Source of the DNA: DASTRU01 sp035761045
Lineage (GTDB): Bacteria; Pseudomonadota; Gammaproteobacteria; Burkholderiales; Burkholderiaceae_E
DNA length: 14,585 bases
Reading direction: 5' to 3'
NCBI GenBank assembly: GCA_035761045.1
Contig: DASTRU010000126.1
Span: forward strand, 1 to 14,585
The notes under the pieces were generated by a model. It made no database searches. It saw only the letters and a list, made by a program, of their open reading frames with translations, and was not told the origin of the DNA. Position 1 is the first letter of the stretch, and every line of letters begins with the position of its first letter. Both the position numbers and the translations under genes were made by a program. Below are positions 1 to 9,660 of this stretch, piece by piece.

Positions 1-45
1 GTACCAGTAGCGCGCGAAAAGATCGACGCCCGAGGTTATCCGCGA

Positions 46-2880
46 TCAATCGTGAGAAAGCGAGCCAAACACGTGCGCCCACGCGGCGTGCACCGCCTCG
101 CGCTGAGCGACGAATTCCTCGGGCGGCACGCGCGTGGGGCCGGCGTCGCCTTCGGCCTGCAAACGGGCGGCGTGTTGCCGGGCGCGATAAACGCGGTAAG
201 CGTCGGCACACTCTTGCGCGAGCGTAATGGGCAATAAGCCGTGCGCGGCGGCGCGCAGTAGCAGGGCGATGTTCCCTTTGTTCTCCGCCAAGTCCGGCCA
301 CTGCGCGGCGTGCAACAGCACCAGCGCCTGCACGATGAATTCAATGTCGACCATCCCACCCGTGTCGTGCTTGATGTCAAACAAGCCGGTGGGATTGGGA
401 TGACCGTCGCGCATGCGTACACGCATCGCGGCGACTTCGGGCAGCAGGTGCGCGCTTTCACGTACTTCCCCGAGCACGGCGCGGCGGATTTCCTCGAACC
501 GTTCGCCGGTAGGCGCGTGCCCGGCGCATGCACGGGCGCGCGTAAGGGCTTGGTGTTCCCATACCCAAGCGGCATTGCTGCCGCGTTGCATCTGATAGCG
601 CTCGAACGAGGCGAGACTCGTCACCAGCAGTCCCGCATTGCCGTTGGGCCGCAAGCGCATATCGACCTCGAACAAGCGGCCCGCCGCGGTGTGCGCGGTC
701 AACCAGCTGATAAGCCGTTGCGCAAGCTTGGCGTACATCTCGGGCGCGCGTTCGTGATCGTCGTCATACACGAACACCAAGTCGAGGTCCGACGCGTAAC
801 CGAGCTCCTTGCCGCCGAGTTTGCCGTAGGCGATCACCGCGAAACGTGGCTCGTCGCGATGTCGGTTGTTCAGTTGTGCCCAAGCTTGGCGCAAGGCGGC
901 GTCGATCGAAAGATCCGCGAGCGCGGAAAGCTCGTCGGCCAGCGCCTCGACGCTGAGCAGGCCGTCGAGATCCTGCGCGAGCAGTCGAAAGCTTTGAACG
1001 TGATGCGTCTCGCGCAAGATGTCCATGCGGCGTTCGATATCGGGCACGCCGCCCGGCAAGGTGGCTTCGGCGAGCGTGGCGTCGAGTTCATGGCGCACGT
1101 ATGCCCAGTCCGCCTTGGCGCGCAGTTCGCGTTCGTCTAGCAATTCGTCGAGCAGGATCGGATGCCGCGTTAAATACGTGGCCGCCCACGGCGATACGGC
1201 CAGCATGCGGCCCACGCGTTCGAGCGCTTGCGGGTATTCGAGCAACAAAGCCAGGTAGGCGCTGCGCGTGGCGATGGCGTCGAGTAAATCGATAAATCGC
1301 GCGGCGGCGATTTCGGGTGCGGTGGTTTTGCTCGCGAAGGTGAGGACCGGGTCGATCAACGCGGTCAACCGGTCGCGCGCGACTTGCGACAACGCCGTCC
1401 ACCGTCGCCCGCCAACCAAGGCCGCGAGTCGCGCGACGAGGACCTCGACCTCGACGAAGCCGCGCTGCGCGAGTGCTTCGCGTGCGGCGTCTAGGCCCGT
1501 GGATTCGCGCAATGCGTCGCCAAACCAGTCGAGCCGGCCGCCGAACGAGGCTTCGGCGGGCGTGGCTTCGATCACGTCCTCGAACGCCTGCTCAACCACG
1601 TCTTGCACTTGGCTCAACGCCGCGTCGAGCGCCGCGCCATCGGCCAAGCCCATCATGCGCGCGATGCGGTCGCGCAACGGGCCAGGCGGTGGCACGCGGT
1701 GGGTTTGCGCGTCGTCCACGTATTGCAGCCGATGTTCGAGCGCGCGCAAAAATTCATAGGCATCGATCAACGCCTTCACGACCTCGCGCGAGAGCATGTC
1801 TTCATCGGCCAAATGGCGCAGCACTTCGCAGGTGGGGCGCGCTTGCAACTTGCGCATGCGTCCGCCGCGAATGAGCTGGAACACTTGCGCGGTGAATTCA
1901 ATCTCGCGGATGCCGCCGCGCCCGAGCTTGATGTCGATCGTGCCTGGTGTCGCATGCGAAGCGCGCGTGGCCGCCCGGCGTTGCGCCTCGGCGCGGATTT
2001 GCGCGTGCAAATCGCGAATGGCGGCGATCGCGCCAAAGTCCAAGTACTTGCGAAACACGAACGGCAAGCGCAGGGCTTCGAGTTCATCGATCGCGCGCGT
2101 GCACATGCCCGTGTCGCCCGTGCTCGCCACGACCCGTGCCTTGATCCACGCATAACGTTCCCACTCGCGGCCTTGCACGACAAAGTAGGTTTCCAGCGCC
2201 GCGAAGCTCGACGCGAGCGCGCCGGCGTCGCCATTGGGCCTCAGCCGCATGTCCACGCGAAACACATAGCCGTGCGGCGTGATCTCCGACATCGCGCCGA
2301 TCGCCGCGCGGCCCAAGCGCGCGAAAAATTCCTGGTTCGACAAGGGCTTGGCGCCGTCGGTCTCGCCGCCTTCGGGATAGGCGAAGATCAAATCGATGTC
2401 CGAAGAGACATTCAACTCGCGCCCGCCCAACTTGCCCATGCCGATGACGAGAAATGGCTGAGCGACGCCGTCCGCGCGCGGCATACCGTGCTCGACGCCC
2501 AAGCGCGCGTAATGGAAATCGCAGCACGCCTGCAGGCAAAGCTCGGCCAGCGTGGTCATCGCGCCGGTGACGTCGGCCAGGCGTGCTTGGCCCGTTAAAT
2601 CGGTTTCGGCCGCATGCAATTGCACTTCGCGCTTGAGCACGCGCATCGCTTCATTGAGCGCGTGTTCGGGCGCGGTACCGCGTTGCTCGGCCTCGTCGCG
2701 CAGTATGCTGAGCCGCGCCGTCATCGCGTCGCGATCGCGCCGTTCGCCGCGAATAGCGTCGAGCAGCGATGGGTTGGCGTGCACGCAGGCGCGCGCGAAA
2801 TCGCTGTAGGTCAAGACAAGCGGTTGATCCGCGCATTCGGCGGATGCGGGCAGGGCGGCGAAAGGGCTGACGTTTTGCAA
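46..2880 (-). CDS. glnE: Bifunctional glutamine synthetase adenylyltransferase / adenylyl-removing enzyme
   Basis: GlnE attaches AMP to, and removes it from, a tyrosine of glutamine synthetase in answer to PII state and glutamine, so it sets nitrogen assimilation in the cytoplasm. The 944-residue length matches the family (about 945 in E. coli). Two nucleotidyltransferase cores are visible: G-M-G-K-L-G-G-R-E-L near residues 147-156 followed by S-D-I-D at 160-163 (N-terminal deadenylylating half), and G-K-L-G-G-K-E-L near 686-693 followed by S-D-L-D at 697-700 (C-terminal adenylylating half). Each is followed by an R-V/E-V-D-M-R-L-R-P-N-G block. Both Asp pairs are intact, so both activities are expected. 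The start at 2880 has no clear Shine-Dalgarno, so a slightly different start is possible. It is divergent from yhdP with only 45 bases between them. Confidence 0.97.
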   Translation of the reverse strand: MQNVSPFAALPASAECADQPLVLTYSDFARACVHANPSLLDAIRGERRDRDAMTARLSILRDEAEQRGTAPEHALNEAMRVLKREVQLHAAETDLTGQARLADVTGAMTTLAELCLQACCDFHYARLGVEHGMPRADGVAQPFLVIGMGKLGGRELNVSSDIDLIFAYPEGGETDGAKPLSNQEFFARLGRAAIGAMSEITPHGYVFRVDMRLRPNGDAGALASSFAALETYFVVQGREWERYAWIKARVVASTGDTGMCTRAIDELEALRLPFVFRKYLDFGAIAAIRDLHAQIRAEAQRRAATRASHATPGTIDIKLGRGGIREIEFTAQVFQLIRGGRMRKLQARPTCEVLRHLADEDMLSREVVKALIDAYEFLRALEHRLQYVDDAQTHRVPPPGPLRDRIARMMGLADGAALDAALSQVQDVVEQAFEDVIEATPAEASFGGRLDWFGDALRESTGLDAAREALAQRGFVEVEVLVARLAALVGGRRWTALSQVARDRLTALIDPVLTFASKTTAPEIAAARFIDLLDAIATRSAYLALLLEYPQALERVGRMLAVSPWAATYLTRHPILLDELLDERELRAKADWAYVRHELDATLAEATLPGGVPDIERRMDILRETHHVQSFRLLAQDLDGLLSVEALADELSALADLSIDAALRQAWAQLNNRHRDEPRFAVIAYGKLGGKELGYASDLDLVFVYDDDHERAPEMYAKLAQRLISWLTAHTAAGRLFEVDMRLRPNGNAGLLVTSLASFERYQMQRGSNAAWVWEHQALTRARACAGHAPTGERFEEIRRAVLGEVRESAHLLPEVAAMRVRMRDGHPNPTGLFDIKHDTGGMVDIEFIVQALVLLHAAQWPDLAENKGNIALLLRAAAHGLLPITLAQECADAYRVYRARQHAARLQAEGDAGPTRVPPEEFVAQREAVHAAWAHVFGSLSHD

Positions 2881-2925
2881 GGCGGCGGCGGATAAAACGA
2901 CGACGGCTCAAGACTAACCCGCCCA

Positions 2926-5900
2926 ATGCCTGTGCTAGATTCAATTCGCCCGTTTCGTTCGCTTTCGCCGCTCATCCTTCGTCCAGTGTCTTCGGTGCCC
3001 GCTTCCTCCGCCTCTCGTTCGTCGCGTCTACAAGGCGCGTGGGCGAAGTTGCAAGACGCGCGGACCTTTCTCCAAGCACACACGGGCCGTCTAACGCGTC
3101 GAATTATTTTCATCGGGCTGCGCCTATTGCTCGTCGGGCTGCTGTTGTTCGGCGTGGCGCTCGCGGTGTTGCGCTACGCGGTGTTGCCTAACGTCGCCCA
3201 ATACCGCGAACGCGTTGAGCAAACGGTGGCGCGGCAGTTGGATCTGCCCGTCACCATCGGATCGCTAAGCGCCGATTGGCGTGGATTGCGACCGCGCTTG
3301 CTATTGACCGATCTGCGCATCGCGCGGCGCGACGGCGCGCCGGGCTTGCACGTGCCGCAAGCCTCGGCCACCGTTGGTTGGCTCACGGTACTGCACTTGG
3401 CGCCACGGTTGCACTCGTTGGTGATCGAGTCTCCGGCGCTCGACGTGCGGCGCGACACCGACAATCGTTGGAGCGTCGCCGGCATCGCCATCGAACCTAG
3501 CGGTCCCACGGGCGATCGCTCGTTTGGCGACTTGCTGCTCGAACAACGCGAAATCCTCGTGCGCAACGCGCTCGTGCGGTACGTGGACGAACGCACCGGC
3601 GCGGCTCCTCTTGAATTGCGCGACGTGCACATCACGATTCGCAACGGCGGCTTGCACCATGAATTTGGCTTCGTCGCCACGCCGCCGGCTGATTTAGCCA
3701 CGCGCATCGACATGCGCGCCGCTTTTCGCCACGCGCCCTTCGCTCGCGATTCAAGCGATTGGCGCGCCTGGAAAGGCGAGCTTTACGCGGACTTCGGCCA
3801 AGCCGACCTGGGCCGAATCGCCCGCACCTTGCCCGTGTTGGAATGGGCACCGGGGTCGGGCGCGTTCGAGATCAATCGTGGTCACGGCGCCTTGCGCGCG
3901 TGGCTTGCGCTCGATCATGGTCGGGTCGACAAACTCACCGCCGACGTGGAGCTCGATCACCTCGCGCTGCGCTGGCGGCCCGACTTGCCCATGCTCGATG
4001 TCGCCGACGCAAAGGGCCGCATCGTCGCTCGCGAGTTGTCCGCGCGCGAACTCGACGGCGGCGATGCGTACGGACACGAGATCACGCTAACCGGCTTCGG
4101 TTTTCGCACCGCCGCCGGCATGGTGTTGCCGCCGACCGACGCGCTTGAACGGTTGGTGTTCGACGCGCAAGGCCAAGTTCGCCAAGGCAGCTTTTCCACA
4201 CGCTCCATCGAACTCGACGCGCTTACCGCGCTGATCGAGCATCTACCCTTGGGCCGAAACGTGCGCGATTGGCTCGCGCGCCACGCGCCACGAGGTCGCG
4301 TCAGCGATTTCAGTTACGCCTGGACCGGCCCGGTCGACGCGCCATCGGTGTACTCGCTCAAGGCCGCCTTCACGCGGCTGGCGCTCAATGCGCAGCCCGC
4401 TGCCGCTCCTCACGCATTGGGCCGCCCGGGGTTTGAAAACCTCGCAGGCACGATCGAAAGCACGCAAGCCGGCGGCCGCCTTCAACTGGACGCCACGCAA
4501 GCCGCGCTCGCCTTTCCGGGGCTATTCGCCAACGAGCGGGTCGAATTCGACCGACTGTTCGGGCGCGCGGAATGGAAAAACGAAACCGACGGCGCGCTTT
4601 CCGTGCGTATTCCCGCAATCAACTTCTCCAATGCCGACGCTTCCGGTTCCGTGCAAGGCAGCTACGGCACGGCGGGCAAGGGCGGCATGGGCACCGTTGA
4701 TTTGCAAGGACGCGTGACCCAAGCGCGAGCCGACGCCGTGCATCGCTACCTGCCGCTTAGCCTTCCAGAAACGACGCGCAATTGGGTTGGGCAAGCCATT
4801 AAGTCGGGCCGCGTCGAACAGGCGCTATTTCGCGTGCGCGGCGACTTGCGTGACTTTCCCTTCGCCCGCGCGGAGCAAGGCGAGTTTCGCGTGATTGGCA
4901 AGGTGCGAGACGCGCGCATCAATCTCGTTCCCACCGAAACGCGTCCCGACGGCATTTCGTTATGGCCGGAATTGACGGACGTTCGCGGCGATCTCGTTTT
5001 CGAGCGCAACGGATTCATGGTCGCCGACGCGACGGCGCGTACGGCCGGCCTGGCGGTGAAAGGCGTCAATGTCCGCATGGCCGATTTCGCCAATCCGCGC
5101 CATCTCATCGAAGCAAGCGCCCAAGCCACCGGGCCGTTGCGCGAGGTGTTCGCGTACGTGAACGCAAGCCCGGTCGGCGGATGGCTGGGTGGTTTTCTCA
5201 GTGGCGCGGCGGCGACGGGCGATACGCGGATGAACCTGAAGCTAGCGATTCCGCTGGCCGCGCCGCGCGAATCCACCGTGCGCGGCGACCTCGCGCTCGT
5301 CGGCAACGACATCACGCTCTCGAGCGCGATTCCCACCTTTCAACGCGCGGCCGGTCGGCTCGAATTCACCGAAACCGGCGCGACCTTGCGCAATGTCATG
5401 GCCACCTTTCTCGGCGGCCCGCTCAAGCTTGAGGGCGGTCCGCGACCGGACGGCGCCACCGTACTGCGTGGCGAGGGCGTAGCCTTCATGGCCCAACTAA
5501 AACGCGAGCTCGGCCATCCAGTATTCGATCGCGCGAGGGGACAGGCGCGGTTCAACGCGCAGGTCGTGGTCGACAAGGGCGCGGCCGAGCTGAACGTGGA
5601 TTCCAATTTAGTGGGCGCCGCGCTCGATCTGCCCGCGCCATTACGCAAAACCGCCGACGAGGCATTGCCGTTTCGGTTCGATATCGTGCCCACCGCCAGC
5701 GCCACCGAGCGCGAGCAAGGCCGTGCCCGGGAGGAATGGCGTTTTAGTCTCGGCTCCGCGTTGTCGGCCGCCTTCGAACGCGCCCGTACCGCGGCGGAAC
5801 AGCCGATGCGCGTCGCGCGCGCCGCCATCGGCGTGAACGCGCCGGCCGAGCTCGCCGGTCCCGGCACTGTTGGCAATGTGCGCTTAAAGACGGTGGATTT

Positions 5901-7179
5901 CGACGCTTGGCAAACCTTATTGGGCGCCGATGCGGATGCCAATGCCGACGCGCGCGCGGCCCCTGAGTCGGCCCCGGTCCCGGGTGGCCCGGGTCTCGTC
6001 GCCACTAAGGCCGAAAGCGCGAGCTTCGAGCTGCCCGAACCCTTCATCTTCAACATCCGCGCCGACACGGTGAACATCGCCGGCAAGCGGTTCGACGAAG
6101 TCGTGGCCGGAGCCACGCAGTTCGAACGCATTTGGGCGATTAGCGTGGATTCGCGGCAAGCCGAAGGCGCCTTGCAATGGCGGCGCGCCACCGCCAGTCA
6201 ACCCGCAGGCCGACTCATCGCCCGCCTCACGCGCTTGCAGCTTCAACAAGCGCAGGCCAACGACGTCGTCGAATTGCTCGACCGCGCGCCCGCGCAAGAC
6301 CTGCCGGCGCTCGACATCGCAGTGGATCGATTCAAGCTTGGACAAGTCGAATTCGGTCGCCTGGAAATGGAGGCCAACAATGTCGGCGAAGGCCGCCAGC
6401 AACGCTGGGAATTAAGCCGCTTATTGCTCGCCAGCCCCGAAGGCCGGCTCAACGCCACGGGCGCGTGGGGCCGTGACGCGCGGCCGTCGGCCACCATCAA
6501 CCGTGGATCGCGCGAGCGCGTGATGCAGCTTGAGTTCGCGCTCGACGTCGACGACGTGGGCGCGTATCTCGACCGCCTCGGCTTCAAAGGCACATTGCGC
6601 GGCGGCAACGCCAAGCTCGAAGGCAAGGTGTCGTGGCGCGGCAGTCCATTCGCGCTCGATACGCCAAGCCTGAACGGCGACTTGAAACTCGCCGCTGATA
6701 AAGGGCAGTTCCTGCGCGTCGAACCCGGCGTGGGCCGTTTGCTTGGGGTGATGAGCCTGCAATCGCTGCCGCGCCGTCTTAGTTTTGATTTCCGCGATCT
6801 GTTCTCCGCCGGATTCGCCTTCGACACCATTCGCGCCAGCAGCTCGATCGTCGACGGCATCGCCACCACGACCGACTTTCGCATGCGCGGCGCGGGCGCC
6901 ACCGCGCTGATCGAAGGCAAGGTCGACTTCACGCGCGAAACCCAGGATTTGCACGTCGTTGTACTTCCCGAACTCGACGCGACCGGTGCTTCGGTCGCCT
7001 ATGGGTTTCTCGTCAACCCGGCGATCGGCCTGGGCACCTTCCTCGCGCAGCTGCTGCTCAAGGATCCGCTGTCCAAAGCCCTCGCCAATGAATACAAGGT
7101 GACCGGGCCATGGAACGAACCGCAGGTCGAGCGCATTCAGCGAAAGCCCGATACGGCGGCGTCCCCGGCTGCGGGATAA
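2926..7179 (+). CDS. yhdP: YhdP family AsmA-like envelope protein
   Basis: This large single-span protein (1417 residues) belongs to the AsmA-like YhdP family. In E. coli, YhdP, TamB and YdbH are partly redundant bridges that carry phospholipid from the inner to the outer membrane. One hydrophobic segment lies near residues 60-83, followed by a long beta-rich periplasmic region. The C-terminal part, from about residue 1268 (G-R-L-L-G-V-M-S-L-Q-S-L-P-R-R, then D-F-R-D-L-F-S-x-G-F-A-F-D), is the family's most typical block and runs to the V-T-G-P-W-N-E-P-Q-V-E ending. An Ala/Asp-rich low-complexity insert sits near residues 1000-1010. The 60 residues before the membrane segment are longer than in E. 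coli YhdP, so the true start may be downstream, for instance a GTG at 2986 or 2995. The nitrilase-family gene starts seven bases after the stop, suggesting one operon. Confidence 0.93.
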   Translation: MPVLDSIRPFRSLSPLILRPVSSVPASSASRSSRLQGAWAKLQDARTFLQAHTGRLTRRIIFIGLRLLLVGLLLFGVALAVLRYAVLPNVAQYRERVEQTVARQLDLPVTIGSLSADWRGLRPRLLLTDLRIARRDGAPGLHVPQASATVGWLTVLHLAPRLHSLVIESPALDVRRDTDNRWSVAGIAIEPSGPTGDRSFGDLLLEQREILVRNALVRYVDERTGAAPLELRDVHITIRNGGLHHEFGFVATPPADLATRIDMRAAFRHAPFARDSSDWRAWKGELYADFGQADLGRIARTLPVLEWAPGSGAFEINRGHGALRAWLALDHGRVDKLTADVELDHLALRWRPDLPMLDVADAKGRIVARELSARELDGGDAYGHEITLTGFGFRTAAGMVLPPTDALERLVFDAQGQVRQGSFSTRSIELDALTALIEHLPLGRNVRDWLARHAPRGRVSDFSYAWTGPVDAPSVYSLKAAFTRLALNAQPAAAPHALGRPGFENLAGTIESTQAGGRLQLDATQAALAFPGLFANERVEFDRLFGRAEWKNETDGALSVRIPAINFSNADASGSVQGSYGTAGKGGMGTVDLQGRVTQARADAVHRYLPLSLPETTRNWVGQAIKSGRVEQALFRVRGDLRDFPFARAEQGEFRVIGKVRDARINLVPTETRPDGISLWPELTDVRGDLVFERNGFMVADATARTAGLAVKGVNVRMADFANPRHLIEASAQATGPLREVFAYVNASPVGGWLGGFLSGAAATGDTRMNLKLAIPLAAPRESTVRGDLALVGNDITLSSAIPTFQRAAGRLEFTETGATLRNVMATFLGGPLKLEGGPRPDGATVLRGEGVAFMAQLKRELGHPVFDRARGQARFNAQVVVDKGAAELNVDSNLVGAALDLPAPLRKTADEALPFRFDIVPTASATEREQGRAREEWRFSLGSALSAAFERARTAAEQPMRVARAAIGVNAPAELAGPGTVGNVRLKTVDFDAWQTLLGADADANADARAAPESAPVPGGPGLVATKAESASFELPEPFIFNIRADTVNIAGKRFDEVVAGATQFERIWAISVDSRQAEGALQWRRATASQPAGRLIARLTRLQLQQAQANDVVELLDRAPAQDLPALDIAVDRFKLGQVEFGRLEMEANNVGEGRQQRWELSRLLLASPEGRLNATGAWGRDARPSATINRGSRERVMQLEFALDVDDVGAYLDRLGFKGTLRGGNAKLEGKVSWRGSPFALDTPSLNGDLKLAADKGQFLRVEPGVGRLLGVMSLQSLPRRLSFDFRDLFSAGFAFDTIRASSSIVDGIATTTDFRMRGAGATALIEGKVDFTRETQDLHVVVLPELDATGASVAYGFLVNPAIGLGTFLAQLLLKDPLSKALANEYKVTGPWNEPQVERIQRKPDTAASPAAG

Positions 7180-7186
7180 TCGATCG

Positions 7187-8029
7187 ATGAACGAACATAC
7201 CTTTCGTGTCGCGGCTTGCCAGATGGTGTCAACGCCGCGGGTGGATGAAAACCTGCGCACGGCGGACCGTTTGATTGGCGAAGCCGCTCGCGACGGCGCG
7301 GCGCTCGTCGGTTTGCCCGAGTATTTCTGCCTCATGGGGCACGACGAGGCCGACAAGGTGCGCTACCGTGAACCTTTGGCCGATCCGAACGATCCACACA
7401 CCGGTGGACCGATCCAAGGATTTCTCGCCGACGCCGCGCGCCGTCATCGGGTGTGGCTCGTCGGCGGCACCGTGCCGCTAGCGGCGTCGGATGCGAACAA
7501 AGTGCTGAACACCACGTTGGTGTTCAATCCCCAAGGCCAACGTGTTGCTCAATACGACAAGATTCACCTCTTCAGTTTTAGCAAAGGCAACGAGTTTTAT
7601 GACGAGGCTCGCACCATCGCGCCGGGCGGCCGTGTCGGCGTGTTCGACGCGCCCTGCGGCCGAGTGGGCTTGTCGATCTGCTACGACCTGCGCTTTCCCG
7701 AGCTGTACCGCGCGATGGGCGCGCAGTTTGGCGATATCAAGCTTGTACTCGTGCCGGCCGCCTTCACCTACACGACTGGAAGCGCGCATTGGGAAGTGCT
7801 GTTGCGCGCCCGCGCGATCGAGAACCAGTGCTACGTGCTCGCCCCGGCGCAAGGCGGCAGCCATGAAAACGGTCGTCGCACCTGGGGACACTCGATGTTG
7901 ATCGACCCGTGGGGAAAAGTGCTGGCGGTCAAGCCCGAAGGCGAGGGCATCGTCATTGGCGACGTGGACCTGGTCAGCGTGGAATCAATGCGCGCGAGCC
8001 TGCCGGCCTTGCGGCATCGAACGATGTAG
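7187..8029 (+). CDS. Carbon-nitrogen hydrolase (nitrilase superfamily; Nit/deaminated glutathione amidase-like)
   Basis: This is a 280-residue cytoplasmic amidase of the nitrilase superfamily. The catalytic triad is complete: Glu45 in L-P-E-Y-F, Lys125 in Y-D-K-I-H-L-F and Cys165 in S-I-C-Y-D-L-R-F-P-E-L-Y-R. The sequence around the Lys and Cys resembles the Nit1/Nit2 group, whose members hydrolyse deaminated glutathione (a repair reaction) or omega-amides. That substrate is an inference from family resemblance. The gene starts seven bases after the yhdP stop and ends 51 bases before tldD. The order yhdP, nitrilase, tldD recurs, to my knowledge, in Pseudomonas and beta-proteobacteria, so these three are probably co-transcribed. 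The Shine-Dalgarno is weak, so translation may be coupled to yhdP. Confidence 0.9.
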   Translation: MNEHTFRVAACQMVSTPRVDENLRTADRLIGEAARDGAALVGLPEYFCLMGHDEADKVRYREPLADPNDPHTGGPIQGFLADAARRHRVWLVGGTVPLAASDANKVLNTTLVFNPQGQRVAQYDKIHLFSFSKGNEFYDEARTIAPGGRVGVFDAPCGRVGLSICYDLRFPELYRAMGAQFGDIKLVLVPAAFTYTTGSAHWEVLLRARAIENQCYVLAPAQGGSHENGRRTWGHSMLIDPWGKVLAVKPEGEGIVIGDVDLVSVESMRASLPALRHRTM

Positions 8030-8080
8030 AACGCGCCCACCGGCGCCGCGCGGTCACGCCGCGCATCGAGGAGTAATTGA

Positions 8081-9556
8081 ATGGACATGCACGACCCGCA
8101 ACTCGACCGCATCGCCGCCGCCCGCGCGGTATTGCTCGAACCCTTCGGGCTAGACGAATCCGCGCTTACGAAGGTGCTGGGTGAAATCTTCACGCATCGG
8201 GTCGACTACGCTGATTTGTATTTCCAGCACACCCGATTCGAAAACTGGGTGTTGGAAGAGGGCATCGTCAAAAGCGGCAGCTACAACGTCGATCAAGGCG
8301 TTGGCGTGCGTTCCGTCGCTGGCGACCGCACCGCGTTCGCGTATTCGGACGACATCAGCCTGTCGGCCATTCGCAGCGCCGCCGAAGCCACGCGCACGAT
8401 TGCCCGTGCCGGCGCGAACCAGCGAGTGAAAGTGACATCGCCGTTCACGCACACCGCCTCGCGCGATCTTTATCAAGGCTTCGATCCGCTCGCGACATTA
8501 AGTTCGGACAAGAAGGTTGCTCTGCTCGAACGAATCGAGCGCATGGCGCTCGCGATGGACCCTCGCGTGGTGCGCGTTGTCGCGCAGCTCGTGGGTGAGC
8601 ATGACGTCATCTTGCTCGCGCGGTGCGACCGTGCTCAAGGCCCGGTCATCGCCGCCGACGTGCGACCGCTGGTGCGGGTTTCGATTTCCGTGTTCGTCGA
8701 ACACAACGGCCAACGCGAAAGCGGCCATTCCGGTGGCGGCGGCCGATTCGGCTACGGGTATTTCGACGACGCGGTGCTCGAGCGTTACGCGCGCGAAGCC
8801 GTCGATCAAGCGCTCCTTAGCCTCGAAGCCAAACCGGCACCGGCCGGCGTAATGCCGGTCGTGTTGGGCGCGGGCTGGCCGGGCATTTTGTTGCACGAGG
8901 CGATTGGCCACGGGTTGGAGGGCGATTTCAATCGCAAGGGATCGAGCGCGTTTTCAGGTCGCGTGGGCGAGCGCGTCGCGGCGCCAGGCGTCACCGTGGT
9001 CGACGACGGCACATTGCCCGACCGTCGCGGTTCGTTAAACGTCGACGACGAAGGCAATCCCACGCAACGCACGGTGTTGATCGAAGACGGCATTTTGAAA
9101 GGCTATTTGCAAGACGCGATGAACGCGCGGTTGATGAAAACCGCCGTCACCGGCAACGCACGCCGGGAATCGTTCGCGCACCTGCCCATGCCGCGCATGA
9201 CCAACACCTACATGTTGGCCGGCTCGCACGACCCGCAAGAAATCGTCGCGAGCCTTGAAGATGGTCTTTACGCGGTCAACTTCGACGGTGGCCAGGTCGA
9301 CATCACGAATGGCAAATTCGTGTTCACCACGAGCGAGGCCTATCGCGTAAAAAACGGAAAAATTCTTTACCCCGTCAAGGGCGCGACCTTGATCGGTAAT
9401 GGCCCCGACGCGTTAACCCGAGTCAGCATGATCGGTAATGACTTAGCGCTGGACCACGGCGTGGGTGTATGTGGCAAGGAAGGTCAAAGTCTGCCCGTGG
9501 GCGTCGGCCAACCGACATTGCGCATTGAAGGACTGACGGTAGGCGGCACAGGCTGA
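8081..9556 (+). CDS. tldD: Metalloprotease TldD
   Basis: TldD pairs with TldE/PmbA to form a heterodimeric zinc metalloprotease that trims unfolded peptides. In E. coli it is needed for microcin B17 maturation and CcdA degradation. This 491-residue protein is close to the usual length of about 480. The active-site H-E-A-I-G-H, the family's HExxxH, lies at residues 272-277, preceded by a glycine-rich stretch (G-W-P-G-I-L-L) and followed by G-L-E-G-D-F-N. The C-terminal I-E-G-L-T-V-G-G-T-G ending is also typical. The start is supported by GAGGAG at 8068-8073, seven bases before the ATG. The partner gene pmbA/tldE is not in this window. It is the last gene of the presumed yhdP-nitrilase-tldD run. 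Confidence 0.97.
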   Translation: MDMHDPQLDRIAAARAVLLEPFGLDESALTKVLGEIFTHRVDYADLYFQHTRFENWVLEEGIVKSGSYNVDQGVGVRSVAGDRTAFAYSDDISLSAIRSAAEATRTIARAGANQRVKVTSPFTHTASRDLYQGFDPLATLSSDKKVALLERIERMALAMDPRVVRVVAQLVGEHDVILLARCDRAQGPVIAADVRPLVRVSISVFVEHNGQRESGHSGGGGRFGYGYFDDAVLERYAREAVDQALLSLEAKPAPAGVMPVVLGAGWPGILLHEAIGHGLEGDFNRKGSSAFSGRVGERVAAPGVTVVDDGTLPDRRGSLNVDDEGNPTQRTVLIEDGILKGYLQDAMNARLMKTAVTGNARRESFAHLPMPRMTNTYMLAGSHDPQEIVASLEDGLYAVNFDGGQVDITNGKFVFTTSEAYRVKNGKILYPVKGATLIGNGPDALTRVSMIGNDLALDHGVGVCGKEGQSLPVGVGQPTLRIEGLTVGGTG

Positions 9557-9595
9557 AGTGTTTGTTAGGAATTCTTAGGCGAGTACCCTCCGCAA

Positions 9596-9632
9596 CCAAT
9601 AAGTTCATTACTTTCTGTAGTGAACTCATTGG
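9596..9632. repeat. 16-bp imperfect inverted repeat with 5-base loop
   Basis: Arms 9596-9611 (CCAATAAGTTCATTAC) and 9617-9632 (GTAGTGAACTCATTGG) enclose the loop TTTCT. Fourteen of 16 positions are Watson-Crick pairs. In plus-strand RNA one further pair is a U-G wobble and one is an A-C mismatch. It lies 40 bases after the tldD stop and 122 bases before the LysR start. It has no downstream T-run, so it is not a standard intrinsic terminator. It could be an mRNA 3'-end hairpin for the tldD operon or a protein-binding dyad. Confidence 0.6.
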
Positions 9633-9660
9633 AATAAAAGTGCTGAATTCATGACGTTTC

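Noticed and set aside
1..45. Possible start of a further minus-strand gene after glnE (a TTG overlaps the glnE stop)
   Set aside because: Only 15 codons are visible, there is no clear ribosome site, and nothing is recognisable.
310..1140. 276-codon open frame opposite glnE
   Set aside because: Antisense to a clear, conserved protein. The translation is Arg/Ala-rich with no recognisable domain, as expected from high GC content.
1603..2598. 331-codon open frame opposite glnE
   Set aside because: Same reason: it mirrors the glnE codon pattern and matches no family I know.
5923..6000. Ala/Asp-rich low-complexity stretch in yhdP
   Set aside because: It is a short linker-like insert between beta-rich regions of a fast-evolving periplasmic protein, with no frameshift or repeat structure of note.
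6421..7356. 311-codon open frame opposite the end of yhdP and start of the nitrilase-family gene
   Set aside because: It runs across two real genes on the other strand and has no domain-like sequence.
8048..8064. GCGCGG/CCGCGC hairpin between the nitrilase-family gene and tldD
   Set aside because: A 6-bp GC stem is common by chance at this base composition. It has no T-run and the genes look co-transcribed.
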